This document shows positions 34,902-44,388 of a DNA stretch of 64,000 bases, in pieces. Position 1 is the first letter of the stretch. Each line of letters opens with the position of its first letter. The position numbers and the translations under genes are program-made. The notes under the pieces are model-generated. The model made no database searches, was not told the DNA's origin, and was given only the letters and a program-made list of their open reading frames with translations. Source of the stretch: Bradyrhizobium diazoefficiens. Its GTDB lineage: Bacteria; Pseudomonadota; Alphaproteobacteria; Rhizobiales; Xanthobacteraceae. The stretch spans positions 806,001-870,000 of the forward strand of contig NZ_JAFCKW010000001.1 in NCBI RefSeq assembly GCF_018129965.1, read 5' to 3'.

Positions 34902-35773
34902 CGGAACACCTCGGCATAGCGGCGTTCGATCAGCGCGTTGCTGCCGACGACGATCAGCACCAGTGCGACCAGGAGAAGCGTCGCGACCGCGGCGCCGAGC
35001 GGCCAGTTCAGCGTGTTGAGAAATTCGTCATAGGCAAGCGTCGCCGCGACCTTGAGCCGGCGGCCGCCGATGATCGCGGGTGTCGCGAAGGCGCTGGCCG
35101 AGAGCGAGAACACGATGATCGCGCCCGACAGTACGCCCGGCATGATCTGCGGCATGATGATGCGGCGAATGGTGGTGATGGGCCCCGCGCCGAGCGACAT
35201 CGCCGCATTCTCGATCTGCGGATCGAGCCGCTGCAGCGCCGCCCACACCGAGAGCACCATGAACGGCATCATCACATGCGCGAGCGCGATGACCATGCCT
35301 GTTTCGGTGAACATGAAAGGAATCGGGAAACGAATCACGCCGGCCGACATCAGCAGCTTGTTGACGAGGCCGTTGTTGCCGCCGAACAGCAGCGCCCAGC
35401 CGAGCGTTCGCGCCACCACGGAGATCAGCAGCGGGCCGAGGATGATGAGCAGGAAGAAGCTCTTCCAGCGGCCGTCCATGCGGTTGAGGATGTAGGCCTC
35501 CGGTGCGCCCAGCAATGCGGTCAGCAGCGTGGTCAGGATGGCAATGCGAAAGGTCCGCCCGAACATCTCGGCGTAATAGGGATCGGTCGCGATCTCGCGC
35601 CAGTTCTTGAGGATGAAGACCGGCTCGATGCCCTTGTACTGGCCCCAATCGTGGAACGACAGCATCACCGTCATCGCCAGCGGAATCAGAAGTACGCCGA
35701 CGAACAGCATCAGGGCGGGCGCCGCCAGCGCCCAAGGCGCACGTCCATTGCGCTCATCGGCGGCCATGCTCAT
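34898..35773 (-). CDS. ABC transporter permease, PotB type
   Basis: A 291-residue permease. The ATG at 35773 (MSMAADERNGRAPWALAAPA) is preferred over a longer frame to 35890 because it overlaps the ATPase stop (ATGA). Six membrane segments and the EAA motif 'AAMSLGAGPITTIRRIIMPQ' identify it as a PotB/YdcU-like subunit. It should form the channel with the PotC-like protein. Confidence 0.88.
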   Translation of the reverse strand: MSMAADERNGRAPWALAAPALMLFVGVLLIPLAMTVMLSFHDWGQYKGIEPVFILKNWREIATDPYYAEMFGRTFRIAILTTLLTALLGAPEAYILNRMDGRWKSFFLLIILGPLLISVVARTLGWALLFGGNNGLVNKLLMSAGVIRFPIPFMFTETGMVIALAHVMMPFMVLSVWAALQRLDPQIENAAMSLGAGPITTIRRIIMPQIMPGVLSGAIIVFSLSASAFATPAIIGGRRLKVAATLAYDEFLNTLNWPLGAAVATLLLVALVLIVVGSNALIERRYAEVFR

Positions 35774-36810
35774 GCGGAGGCTCCGGCGCGCACGCTCATG
35801 TCCTCTGGACGCCACGTCAGACGTACTGCGTCGCCTTCGGCCGGCTGCGGCTTGCCGTCGTTCTGACGGATCACGATGGCCGGACCGCATTCGCTATCGC
35901 ACTGAAACAGCCAGTGATTGCCCTGAAAGACGCGCGTGATGATTTTTGCGCTGAGCCCGGTCTCCCCGAAGCCAATGCGTTCGGGGCGAACGCTCACTGT
36001 CACCTGTCCGCCGAGCCCAGCCGGCGCCGGCGCGCGCCAGGAGCCCGCCACCAACTGGGTGGGCGAGACGACCCGATCGATGGTCCCGGGAAAATCATTG
36101 GTCTTGCCAAGGAACTGCGAGACGAAGGCCGAAGCCGGCTTCTCATAGGTCTCCTGCGGCGTGCCGATCTGCTCGATCCTGCCCTGGCTCATCACCACGA
36201 TGCGGTCGGACAGCGACATCGCCTCGTTCTGGTCGTGGGTGACGAGGATGGTGGTGGTGCCGATGGTGCGCTGGATCTGGCGCAGCTCGATCTGCATCTC
36301 CTCGCGCAGCTTGGCGTCGAGGTTCGACAGCGGCTCGTCGAGCAGAAGCACGTTCGGCTTGATCACCAGCGCGCGCGCCAGCGCGACGCGCTGCTGCTGG
36401 CCGCCGGACATGCGGCGGGGATGGCGGTCCTCGTAACCGGCGAGCCCGACCATGGCGAGCGCGGCGCGAACACGCTCGGCCCGCTCACCGCGCGGCACCT
36501 TGCGCATCTCCAGGCCAAAGGCGACGTTCTCCGCCGCGGTCATGTGCGGAAACAGCGCATAGCTCTGGAACACGATGCCGAGCCCGCGCCTGGCCGGAGG
36601 AATCGCTGCCAGGTCCCTGCTCTCCAGCCGGATCGCGCCGCGCGTGGGATCGAGGAAGCCCGCGATCATCTGCAGGGTCGTGGTCTTGCCGCAGCCGGAC
36701 GGACCGAGGAAGGAGATGAACTCCCCCTTCCCCACCGACAGGCTGAAGTCGTCGACCACAGTCTGCGCACCGAACTGTTTGGCGACCCGATCGAGCTCGA
36801 GATAGGCCAT
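35770..36810 (-). CDS. ABC transporter ATP-binding protein, PotA type
   Basis: A 346-residue ATPase. The start is taken as the ATG at 36810 (MAYLELDRVAKQFGAQTVVD) behind GGAG; a GTG three bases earlier is an alternative. Walker A is GPSGCGKTTTLQ, the signature is [17 protein letters not shown], Walker B is LLLDEPLSNLDAKLRE, and a C-terminal TOBE domain follows (about 270-340). This architecture marks spermidine/putrescine-type importers. Confidence 0.92.
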   Translation of the reverse strand: MAYLELDRVAKQFGAQTVVDDFSLSVGKGEFISFLGPSGCGKTTTLQMIAGFLDPTRGAIRLESRDLAAIPPARRGLGIVFQSYALFPHMTAAENVAFGLEMRKVPRGERAERVRAALAMVGLAGYEDRHPRRMSGGQQQRVALARALVIKPNVLLLDEPLSNLDAKLREEMQIELRQIQRTIGTTTILVTHDQNEAMSLSDRIVVMSQGRIEQIGTPQETYEKPASAFVSQFLGKTNDFPGTIDRVVSPTQLVAGSWRAPAPAGLGGQVTVSVRPERIGFGETGLSAKIITRVFQGNHWLFQCDSECGPAIVIRQNDGKPQPAEGDAVRLTWRPEDMSVRAGASA

Positions 36811-36835
36811 CACGCTGTCTCCGCGAACGATCGGA

Positions 36836-37870
36836 TCAACGCTCGACCTCGCGATTCCATCGCTTGGTCCACTCCTCGCGCTTCTCGTTGATGACGGTCC
36901 AGTCCGGATTGTAGAGCTTCGCGGCGCGCTCGCCGATCGGCGCCATCTTGCCGAGTTCAGGCGGCACCACCATCGATTTCAGCACCGGTCCGTAGCCATA
37001 ATCCTTCAGCATCACCAGCTGGATCTTGGGATCGAGCAGCATCTTGATGAAGTTGCCGGCCAGCGGCGAGGCGTTCGGCTTGGCGATCGGGCACGCCGTC
37101 GTCAGCAGCGTCGCCGCGCCTTCCTTCGGATAGACGAAGTCGACGGGGAAGCCGGTGTTGGCGAAGCTCTGCACGCGGCCGGTGCCCCACACCGCGATCA
37201 CGGCCTGGCCGGACTGGAACAGCTCGGTCATCTTGCCCGGCGACGGCTCATAGGCGAGCACGTTCGGATTGATCTCTGCCTTGAAGATCTTGAAGCCGGA
37301 ATCGACGTTCGTCTCGCCGCCGCCATTCATCTTCGACAGCATCACCAGCGCTTCGAGGCCATAGGTGTTGTTGATCGGCGGAATGACGAGCTGTTTGGCG
37401 TATTTCGTGTCCTTGAGATCATTCCAAGAGGTCGGCGCGGCCCAGCCTTTTTCGGCGAACACCTTGGTGTTGTACATCAGACCGGTGGCGACGATGCCGA
37501 TCGCAACGGCACGATCGTCCTTGAAGCGCGCGGTGTCGTACAGATCGGCCGGCAGGCCGTCGAGCTTGCCGCAGAAGCCGAGCTGGATCGCCTGATACAT
37601 CGGGCCGTCGTCGACGATGGCGACGTCGATCTGCTGGTTGCCCTTCTGCGCCTGGAGCTTTGCCAGCGTATCGGTGGAGTTGCCGGCGACGTATTCGACC
37701 TTGACCCCGTTCTCCTTCTCGAAGGCCGGGATCACCTCGTCGCGGATCGTCTTCTCGAACGAGCCGCCATAGCCGGCGACATAGAGCGTTTTCTGCTGGG
37801 CCGAGGCGGCCGAAATGCCGGCGGCGAGCGCCGCGATGCTGACCGCTGTCAGAAGGCGAAGGGTCTTCAT
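36836..37870 (-). CDS. Periplasmic substrate-binding protein, PotD type
   Basis: A 344-residue extracellular solute-binding protein of family 1, the ligand-capturing part of the PotABC-like importer. The ATG at 37870 (MKTLRLLTAVSIAALAAGIS) gives a normal signal peptide cleaved after 'ASAQQ'; the open frame upstream to 38092 has no support. The mature N-terminus TLYVAGYGGSFEKTIRDEVI is typical of PotD-like and opine-type binding proteins. It is the first gene of operon A, divergent from a LysR gene across a 271-bp gap (37871-38141). Confidence 0.9.
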   Translation of the reverse strand: MKTLRLLTAVSIAALAAGISAASAQQKTLYVAGYGGSFEKTIRDEVIPAFEKENGVKVEYVAGNSTDTLAKLQAQKGNQQIDVAIVDDGPMYQAIQLGFCGKLDGLPADLYDTARFKDDRAVAIGIVATGLMYNTKVFAEKGWAAPTSWNDLKDTKYAKQLVIPPINNTYGLEALVMLSKMNGGGETNVDSGFKIFKAEINPNVLAYEPSPGKMTELFQSGQAVIAVWGTGRVQSFANTGFPVDFVYPKEGAATLLTTACPIAKPNASPLAGNFIKMLLDPKIQLVMLKDYGYGPVLKSMVVPPELGKMAPIGERAAKLYNPDWTVINEKREEWTKRWNREVER

Positions 37871-38141
37871 GTGGTCCGATCTCCATACCGGAATGAGGTG
37901 ACGTGCCGACAATTCTCCGACTGAGGGGCCTTCCGCATTTCTTTCCGCGCAAATCGTTCCGGACAGGGCTCCGGCCCCCTTTCGGCGGTCTTTGGCGCGA
38001 TCTGGAGATTTAAACCCCTCCAGTCTGCCGAAAAAGCGGGCTGTCTCCAGTCCTGATGAAAAAGATCGCAAACCCGGGCTTCCATCGTCCAATGAATAAT
38101 GGCACCCTCTGCATGTCTAAATGTTATGATCGGACATCGGG

Positions 38142-39056
38142 ATGGCCCGGATCAATTCGCGGCAGGTGGAGGCCTTCCGCGCGACGATGCTCACCGGCAG
38201 CGTGACCGAGGCGGCGGCGCTGATGACCGTGACGCAACCGGCGGTCAGCCGGCTGCTGCGCGACCTCCAGGCGCTGCTGAAGATGGAGCTGTTCGAACGG
38301 CGCGGCACCGGCCTCGTGCCGACCGCAGCTGCGATGGCGCTCTATACCGAGGTGGAGCGTTCCTTTGTCGGCCTCGAACGCATCACCGCGGCGGCGGAGG
38401 AAATCCGCGGACGTCGTACCGGCTCGCTGCGAATCGCCGCCCTTCCCGCACTCTCGAACGGCTATCTGCCGCGGCTTACCGGGCATTTCCTGAAAGAGCG
38501 CCCCAACCTGAACCTCGCCTTTTTCGGCGTGATCTCGCCGATCGTGGTCGATTGGGTGCTGAACAATCAATGCGACGTCGGCTTTGCCGAGGTGCCGATC
38601 GCGCATTCAGGCCTGCCGACCCAGAAACTGCCGGCGCCCGCACGCGTCGCGGTGCTGCCCATAGGCCATCGCCTCACGGAAAAGGACGTTCTGGAGCCGC
38701 GCGATTTCGAGGGCGAAACCTTCATCTCGCTGTCGGCGGGATCGTCGAGCCGACACCTCGTCGACCAGATTTTTCATCGTCACGACGTCCGCCGCGTGCT
38801 CAGGGTGGAAACCGCGCTGTCGGAGATCATGTGCGGGATGGTGTCATCGGGGCTCGGCGTCGCGATCTGCGATCCCTTCACGGCGCAGGAATTCTCCACC
38901 CGCGGCGTCGTCGTGCGCCGCTTCCTGCCGCGCATCGACTTCGAATTCTCCGCGGTCTTTCCGGCGCAGCGCAGCCCGTCACCGGTGGCGCTGGATCTGG
39001 TCGAGACCATGCGCAAGGCGCTCGTGGAATTCGACGACCCGGCTCTCAGCCGTTGA
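38142..39056 (+). CDS. LysR-type transcriptional regulator of operon A
   Basis: A 304-residue LysR regulator with the winged helix at about 5-65 (RQVEAFRATMLTGSVTEAAA, then QPAVSRLLRDLQALLKMELF) and a periplasmic-binding-protein-like inducer domain (about 95-295). It resembles opine and lysine-type regulators (OccR/NocR, LysR). It is divergent from the solute-binding protein gene and most likely activates operon A. Its 3' end overlaps the convergent amidohydrolase gene of operon B by 11 bp. Confidence 0.9.
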   Translation: MARINSRQVEAFRATMLTGSVTEAAALMTVTQPAVSRLLRDLQALLKMELFERRGTGLVPTAAAMALYTEVERSFVGLERITAAAEEIRGRRTGSLRIAALPALSNGYLPRLTGHFLKERPNLNLAFFGVISPIVVDWVLNNQCDVGFAEVPIAHSGLPTQKLPAPARVAVLPIGHRLTEKDVLEPRDFEGETFISLSAGSSSRHLVDQIFHRHDVRRVLRVETALSEIMCGMVSSGLGVAICDPFTAQEFSTRGVVVRRFLPRIDFEFSAVFPAQRSPSPVALDLVETMRKALVEFDDPALSR

Positions 39057-40419
39057 ACGCGGCCTGCGCCTCCGGCAGGTCCCAGATCTTGCCGATCGCC
39101 GCAGTGCCAGCCGCTGTGATGGCCGCCTCATCCGCGCCGAGATATCGCCCGGCATCGACCAGCATGCGGCCATCGACCATGACCTGATCGATATTGGCGC
39201 GGTTGGCGAGCGCGATCAGCGCGCGGCGCGGATCGAACAGCGGCTGCAGATGCGGATGGGTGAGATCGACGACGGTGAGGTCGGCGGTCGCACCCGGCGC
39301 GATCCGGCCGAGGTCGGGGCGCTTGATGACATCGGCGGCGACCGCCGTGTTGGCCTCGATCAGCTCGGGCGAATTGGCGACATCGGCGCGCTGCGACGTG
39401 ATCTTGGAAATCAGAGAGGCCGCATTGAGCTCGCCGAGCAGGTCCATGTTGTAGCCATCGGTGCCGACGACCGTGCGGACGCCATGTTCGGCGAATCGGC
39501 TGAACGCGGCGGTGACGCCGGCGCGCGCGAACACCCGCGGACAATTCAGTACCGTCATACCACGCGCGGCCATCAGCTTGAGATCGTCGTCGCTCGAGAA
39601 CATGCAATGCGCTGCCATCAGATCGGGAGCCAGCAGACCGAGCCAGTCCAGATACTGTGCCGGCGTGCGGCCACCATAGCGCTTGCCGATGGTCTCGACC
39701 TCGGCGCGGCTCTGCGCCATGTGCGTGGTGATGGGCACGCCGAGCTCGCGCGCCCGCGCAGCGCAGGCTTTGAGCAGATCGGGGCCGCAGGTATCGGTGG
39801 CGTGCGGGCTCATCGCAAGGCTGATGCGGCCGTCGCCGCGGTTGTTCCAGCGCTGATAGAGCGCGTCCCAGGTCGCCATGTCGGCAGTGCCGTCATCGCC
39901 GGAATAGTGAACGACACCATCGGGGCCGGCCTTGGCATCGGACGTCGAGAACAGATAGGGCGCCCCATAGAAGCGGATGCCCATCTCTTCAGCCGCGTCG
40001 AACATCTCGGGGATCGAATTGCGAAACGGCTCCATCACCGTGGTGGCGCCGCCCTTGAGGAGCTGGAGGATGCCGAGCCGTGCCACCGCCATGCGCTCTT
40101 CCGCCGACAGGAGTTCCGCGCCGCGCTTGGTCAGTGGCAGCAGCACCGTATAGACGATGCTCTGGTTGTTCTTGCGGCCGTTGCCGTCCTCGCTGTGGCT
40201 GCGCGCCACCGCTTCCGAGAAGCAGTGATTGTGCAGGTTCAGCAGCCCCGGCAGCACGAAACGGCCGGGCCGATCATAGACCTGATCCGCACTCGGTCTG
40301 TCGCGCGTGACCGCGGCGATCTTCTTGCCCTCGACCAGGACCCAATGGTCGCGCAGCACATCCTGCGCGCCGTCTTTCCGTGACAGCACATAGCTGCCGA
40401 AGATTGCCGTGGTGCTCAT
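39046..40419 (-). CDS. Metal-dependent amidohydrolase/deaminase (TRZ/ATZ-cytosine deaminase type)
   Basis: A 457-residue amidohydrolase-superfamily enzyme. The start is ATG 40419 (MSTTAIFGSYVLSRKDGAQD), overlapping the preceding binding-protein stop (ATGA). Metal ligands are His63 and His65 in LNLHNHCF, later His in TTHMAQSRAE, HCMFSS and an Asp in VGTDGYNMD. This set (H-x-H, H, H, D) matches subtype III hydrolases such as cytosine/guanine deaminases and triazine hydrolases. It might deaminate or hydrolyse a purine, pyrimidine or guanidino compound. It is the last gene of operon B. Confidence 0.88.
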   Translation of the reverse strand: MSTTAIFGSYVLSRKDGAQDVLRDHWVLVEGKKIAAVTRDRPSADQVYDRPGRFVLPGLLNLHNHCFSEAVARSHSEDGNGRKNNQSIVYTVLLPLTKRGAELLSAEERMAVARLGILQLLKGGATTVMEPFRNSIPEMFDAAEEMGIRFYGAPYLFSTSDAKAGPDGVVHYSGDDGTADMATWDALYQRWNNRGDGRISLAMSPHATDTCGPDLLKACAARARELGVPITTHMAQSRAEVETIGKRYGGRTPAQYLDWLGLLAPDLMAAHCMFSSDDDLKLMAARGMTVLNCPRVFARAGVTAAFSRFAEHGVRTVVGTDGYNMDLLGELNAASLISKITSQRADVANSPELIEANTAVAADVIKRPDLGRIAPGATADLTVVDLTHPHLQPLFDPRRALIALANRANIDQVMVDGRMLVDAGRYLGADEAAITAAGTAAIGKIWDLPEAQAAFNG

Positions 40420-41999
40420 GCGGGGCGTACGTTCCAGAAGACGGCGGTGCCGTCGAGAATGCCGGTGATGGCTTTGCGATAGGCGGTCGGCTGCTTGTAC
40501 AGGCCGATCGGAATATAGGGGATTTCCTCGAACGCAACCGCCTGGATCTCGCGGCAGATGCGCTGCTGCTCGGCGAGCTCGGAGGCTGCCAGCCACTGGC
40601 TGCGCAGCGGCCCCATCTTCTGGCTCGCATACCAGCCGGCAACCTTGCCCTCGCCGCGGATGTTGGTGTTGCCGGCCGGGTTGAGCCAATCGATGCCCTG
40701 CCAGTTGCCGACCGCCGCGCTCCAGCCGCCCTGCGAGATCGAATCCTTCTTGAGCTGGCGCTGCAAGACGACAGCGAAATCGAGCCCGGTATATTCGACG
40801 TTCATGCCGGCCTTGCGCAGGCTGTCGACGGCGATCTCGCCGAGCGGCTTCTGTGCCAGCGAGTTGGTGGGAACCAGCAGCACGATCTTCTCGCCATTGT
40901 AGCCGGCAGCCTGCAGATCGGCCTTGACCTTGGCGTAATCGCGCGGCCCGCGGAACACGTCGAGACCGACATCGCTCGCCATCGGGGTATCAGGGGCGAA
41001 ATAGCCGATCGGCGAGACCTGGTAGGCCGGATCGGTGCCGGCCACCGCCGTCATGAAGGCGGACTGGTCGATCGCGCCGAGCAGCGCGCGGCGGATGGCC
41101 GGATTGTCGAACGGCGGCTGCAGATGATTGAGGCGCAGCATGCAGGCATAGCCGCGGGCATCGAGGATGCGCGTCTCGATGTCGCCGGCGGCCTTGATGA
41201 TCGGCAACAGATCGTGCGGCGTCGTCTCCTGCCAGTCCTGCTCGCCGGTCTGGAGCGCGGCGACGCCGGTGCCGGCGTCGGGCGTCGTGGTCCAGACCAC
41301 GCGGTCGTAGTGCACGATCTTGGGGCCCGCGGTCCAATCCGGCTTGCCGTCGGTTCGCGGCTGATAGCGCTCGAAGCGGGCATAGGCATTGCGCGCGCCC
41401 TGCACGCGCTCGTCGGCGAGATAACGGAACGGGCCGCTGCCGATGACTTCGGTCAGCGGCTTGAACGGATCCTGGCTCGCCAGCCGCTCCGGCATCATGA
41501 AGCACGGATTGATCGCGGCCTTGCCGAGCGCCTGCGGCAGCAGCGGGAACGGACGCTTGAGACGGAAGCGGATGGTGCGGTCGTCGGGGGCCGACAACAC
41601 GGCCGTCGCGTCGATGAGTTCGCCGCCAAAGCCGTCGCGCGCCGCCCAGCGGCGGATGCTGGCCACACAGTCGCGCGCCAGCACACGCTCGCCATCGTGC
41701 CAGAACAGGCCGTCGCGCAAGCTGAGGTCCCACTGCAGCAGGTCGCCCGAAATGACGTGGCTCGACAGCATCTGCGGCGAGACCTGGAGCGACGAACTCA
41801 TGCCGTAGAGCGTATCATAGACCATGAAGCCATGGTTTCGCGACACTTGCGCAGTCGAATAGATGGGATCGACGAAGGCGAGGTCGATGACGGGAATGAA
41901 GCGCAGCGTGGATTGGGATTCGGCACGCACGATGCCCGGCAGCGACAACGCCGGCACAGCCGCGGCAGCCTTCAGGAGCGAGCGACGGGAGATAGGCAT
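40416..41999 (-). CDS. Peptide/opine-type ABC substrate-binding protein (family 5), Tat signal
   Basis: A 527-residue SBP_bac_5 (DppA/OppA-like) protein. The N-terminus MPISRRSLLKAAAAVPALSL is a twin-arginine signal. The body has the usual family features, including 'WDLSLRDGLFWHDGERV' near 90 and a C-terminal IPIGLYKQPTAYRKAITGIL. No matching DppB/C/D/F permease or ATPase genes are in the window, so it is an orphan binding protein or uses a permease encoded elsewhere. It starts 22 bp after the racemase ends and its stop overlaps the amidohydrolase start. Confidence 0.9.
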   Translation of the reverse strand: MPISRRSLLKAAAAVPALSLPGIVRAESQSTLRFIPVIDLAFVDPIYSTAQVSRNHGFMVYDTLYGMSSSLQVSPQMLSSHVISGDLLQWDLSLRDGLFWHDGERVLARDCVASIRRWAARDGFGGELIDATAVLSAPDDRTIRFRLKRPFPLLPQALGKAAINPCFMMPERLASQDPFKPLTEVIGSGPFRYLADERVQGARNAYARFERYQPRTDGKPDWTAGPKIVHYDRVVWTTTPDAGTGVAALQTGEQDWQETTPHDLLPIIKAAGDIETRILDARGYACMLRLNHLQPPFDNPAIRRALLGAIDQSAFMTAVAGTDPAYQVSPIGYFAPDTPMASDVGLDVFRGPRDYAKVKADLQAAGYNGEKIVLLVPTNSLAQKPLGEIAVDSLRKAGMNVEYTGLDFAVVLQRQLKKDSISQGGWSAAVGNWQGIDWLNPAGNTNIRGEGKVAGWYASQKMGPLRSQWLAASELAEQQRICREIQAVAFEEIPYIPIGLYKQPTAYRKAITGILDGTAVFWNVRPA

Positions 42000-42021
42000 G
42001 ACAAGAGGTTCCTGTGAGATC

Positions 42022-42678
42022 TTACGTGTTCAACAAGACTGCGCCGATCGCGGCGGCGACCGCCTGCTGCGTAGGCTCGACCACGGGCACGCCGATCGCA
42101 TCCGCAATCGCCGCCCGATGCGACGCCATGCCGGCGCAGCCCATCACCACGACATCGGCGCGGCATTGGCTGACCAGCGCGCGGCCGGCTTCAATCAACC
42201 GTCCGCGGATATCCGCAGCCGCCGTCTCCGCGGCGCTCGCGCCGACCGACCAGCTTCCCGCATAGCGGCTGTCGACCCCCATCACCCGCGCCATGCGCTG
42301 CTGGCGGCGGATGCTCGACGGCGACAGCGCGATGATGCCGAAGTGCTCACCCAGCATCAGCGCGCGGAAGATGCCGCATTCGGCAATACCCAGCACCGGG
42401 CGACCACCGGCCGCCTCGCGCACCGCATGCAGGCCGGGATCGCTGAAGCAGGCGAGTACGAAGGCATCAGCATCGTCACGCGTGACGCGATTGACCAGCG
42501 GCATCACCACGCTGTCGGCATCGCGCTGCGAGCTGATGCCCGGCGGTCCCTCGGCGAGGCCAACCACTTCGATGTCAGGTCCGCCGGCGATCCGCAGCGG
42601 CATGACCGCCTCGTCGATCACCGTCGTCACCGACGCGGAGGAGTTGGGATTGATGACGAGGATACGGCGACGGCTCAT
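42022..42678 (-). CDS. Hydantoin/Asp-Glu racemase family protein
   Basis: A 218-residue Asp/Glu/hydantoin racemase family enzyme; ATG 42678 begins MSRRRILVINPNSSASVTTV. The INPNSS motif near the start is a hallmark of hydantoin racemases, and the two catalytic cysteines are at Cys77 (VLACFSDPG) and Cys181 (VVMGCAGMASH), matching positions in HyuE proteins. It would interconvert D- and L-5-substituted hydantoins, or racemise a related amide. It lies 8 bp after the deacetylase-family gene in operon B. Confidence 0.88.
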   Translation of the reverse strand: MSRRRILVINPNSSASVTTVIDEAVMPLRIAGGPDIEVVGLAEGPPGISSQRDADSVVMPLVNRVTRDDADAFVLACFSDPGLHAVREAAGGRPVLGIAECGIFRALMLGEHFGIIALSPSSIRRQQRMARVMGVDSRYAGSWSVGASAAETAAADIRGRLIEAGRALVSQCRADVVVMGCAGMASHRAAIADAIGVPVVEPTQQAVAAAIGAVLLNT

Positions 42679-42686
42679 TTCGTGGC

Positions 42687-43571
42687 TCAACGGTTGGCGG
42701 CCTCGTGGTGCAGGAAGTTTTCGGCGATCTTCTCGCCCGTGGTGATCCAGACGTCCGGGCACGACTTTGCATAGGTCAGGAACTCGCGTAGCAGGCGCAG
42801 CCGCATCGGACGGCCGCTGCATTGCGGATGCAACACGGTGGTCACCAGCGCACCCCAGTCGCGGGTCTCATCCAGCTCGTCCTTCCAGATCGAGAGCACA
42901 TGCTCCTTCGGGAAGATCGAGCGTGGACTGAAGCGGGCGGAGAGGCCGTGCATCCAGTCGTCGTAGCTCGCGGTCACCGGCAGCTCGATCGTGCCCGGCT
43001 TGCCGTCGGCAAGACGATGGCGATAGGGCCGCACGTCGTCGCGGAACGAAGACGTGTAGACGATCCCGTGCCGCACCAGCGCGACCCGCAGCTCCTCGGT
43101 GAATTCGCCGTAAGGCGCGCGATAACCGGTCGGCCTGACGCCGAGCCGCCGCTGCAGCGCCTCGAAGCCGCGCTCCAGTTCCTCCTCGATCCAGGGATCG
43201 CCGGGATCGGGCAGCAGATGGTGATAGCCATGATGGCCGATCTCGTGGCCGGCCTTGAGAATCGACTCTGCCATCGCCGGATGCGCGTCCACCGACCATC
43301 CCGTGACGAAGAACGTCGCCTTGAGATCGAGCTGGTCGAGCAGCTCCAGGAGCTTCGGGGTCCCGACGCGCGCCTCGAAGCCGCCATAGCTCATGGTGAT
43401 GAGCCGCTGGGCGTGAGCTGCGTCCTTGCTGGTCCACGCGCTCTCCGCATCCACGTCGAAGGAGAGAAACATCGCCGACCTATACGGCTTCGGCCACGGA
43501 TAGTCCGGCGCGGGATCCGCGGTGTTGGCTGGGATGAGCGGAATGCTCTGGAGTGCTTTACTGTCCAGCAT
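42687..43571 (-). CDS. Polysaccharide-deacetylase-fold hydrolase (allantoinase/cyclic-imidase-like)
   Basis: A 294-residue NodB-homology protein lacking a signal peptide. The metal-site residues are visible: Asp39/Asp41 in 'FLSFDVDAE', and His114/His117/His118 in IGHHGYHHLL, with RAPYGEFTEE following. Cytoplasmic members of this fold include PuuE allantoinase and cyclic imide hydrolase, which open hydantoin or imide rings. The neighbours (D-carbamoylase and hydantoin racemase) make ring opening more likely than polysaccharide deacetylation. Start overlaps the preceding binding-protein gene by 14 bp. Confidence 0.85.
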   Translation of the reverse strand: MLDSKALQSIPLIPANTADPAPDYPWPKPYRSAMFLSFDVDAESAWTSKDAAHAQRLITMSYGGFEARVGTPKLLELLDQLDLKATFFVTGWSVDAHPAMAESILKAGHEIGHHGYHHLLPDPGDPWIEEELERGFEALQRRLGVRPTGYRAPYGEFTEELRVALVRHGIVYTSSFRDDVRPYRHRLADGKPGTIELPVTASYDDWMHGLSARFSPRSIFPKEHVLSIWKDELDETRDWGALVTTVLHPQCSGRPMRLRLLREFLTYAKSCPDVWITTGEKIAENFLHHEAANR

Positions 43572-44376
43572 TGATGGTCGCCTTCTCGAGTGCGTTGTCA
43601 GTCAGTTTCCATTTGGCAAGCAGGGTCTTGTAGCTGCCGTCGGCGATCAGCGCGTCGACCGCCTCCAGCATGGCCTGCTGCAGCGCCTTTTCCTTGACCG
43701 GAATGGCGATGCCGATGAATTGCTGCGCGATCGGCGTGCCGACCGGCGTATAGGCGCCGGGCTCGAGGTCCATGATGGAGGGAAGCGTCTCGTTGCCCTG
43801 CACGGCGGCGTCGATGCGACCCTGCTTGAGCTGGGTGCGAGCGTCGGCCGAACCGTCGGTGCCGACGAAGACGACCGGCGTGCTGCCGCAGCTCTTCTCG
43901 CTCCAGGCATTGATCATGGTCGGGAACATGGTGCGGCGGCTAGCGCCGACCTTCTTGCCGCAGAACGCGGCCATGTCCTTGAACTCCGATGCACGCGACT
44001 GCTGCACGAAGAAATGCGGGCCGGTGCGGAGATAGTCGATGAAGGTCGCGGTCTCATGCCGGCTGGCATAGTCGGTAAAGCCCGAGAGGATCGCATCGAC
44101 GCGGCCGGTCGAGACCGACGGCATGAACTGGTCGAAGCTGGTCTCCTGCCATTCGATCTTGATGCCCAGCTTCCTGCCGATGGCTTCGCCGAAGTCGATG
44201 TCGAAGCCGGACAGCGTGTTGGTGGCGGGATCGCGGAACTCCATCGGCGGGTAGTTCGGCACCAGCGCGACCTTGATGCTGCCGCGCTTGGCGATCTCGG
44301 CCGGCAGCTCGATCGCCATCGCCGACGCGCTCACAGCGCCCAGCAATGCCGCGGCAACCAGAAGTCTCTTCATCAT
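43558..44376 (-). CDS. Polar amino-acid ABC transporter substrate-binding protein (paralog 2)
   Basis: A 272-residue SBP_bac_3 family binding protein with signal MMKRLLVAAALLGAVSASAM. It contains 'NYPPMEFRDPATNTLSGFDI', 'GFTDYASRHETATFIDYL' and 'QLKQGRIDAAVQGNETLP'. It is a clear paralog of the binding protein at 46004-46831, which uses nearly the same motifs. It lies 12 bp after the ATPase gene, on the far side of the shared permease and ATPase. Whether it binds the same or a different ligand is unknown. Confidence 0.9.
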   Translation of the reverse strand: MMKRLLVAAALLGAVSASAMAIELPAEIAKRGSIKVALVPNYPPMEFRDPATNTLSGFDIDFGEAIGRKLGIKIEWQETSFDQFMPSVSTGRVDAILSGFTDYASRHETATFIDYLRTGPHFFVQQSRASEFKDMAAFCGKKVGASRRTMFPTMINAWSEKSCGSTPVVFVGTDGSADARTQLKQGRIDAAVQGNETLPSIMDLEPGAYTPVGTPIAQQFIGIAIPVKEKALQQAMLEAVDALIADGSYKTLLAKWKLTDNALEKATINAGQ

Positions 44377-44388
44377 GACGCCCCCATG

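Noticed and set aside
37871..38141. Imperfect ATGTC-GACAT inverted repeat near the LysR start (about 38112-38139) as a LysR box
   Set aside because: Arms are only five bases with a long spacer; no second site matches, so a specific call is not justified.
39046..40419. Assigning the amidohydrolase as a D-hydantoinase
   Set aside because: Motifs match the deaminase/triazine-hydrolase subtype with a single-metal H-x-H, H, H, D set; the carboxylated-lysine segment of D-hydantoinases is not visible.
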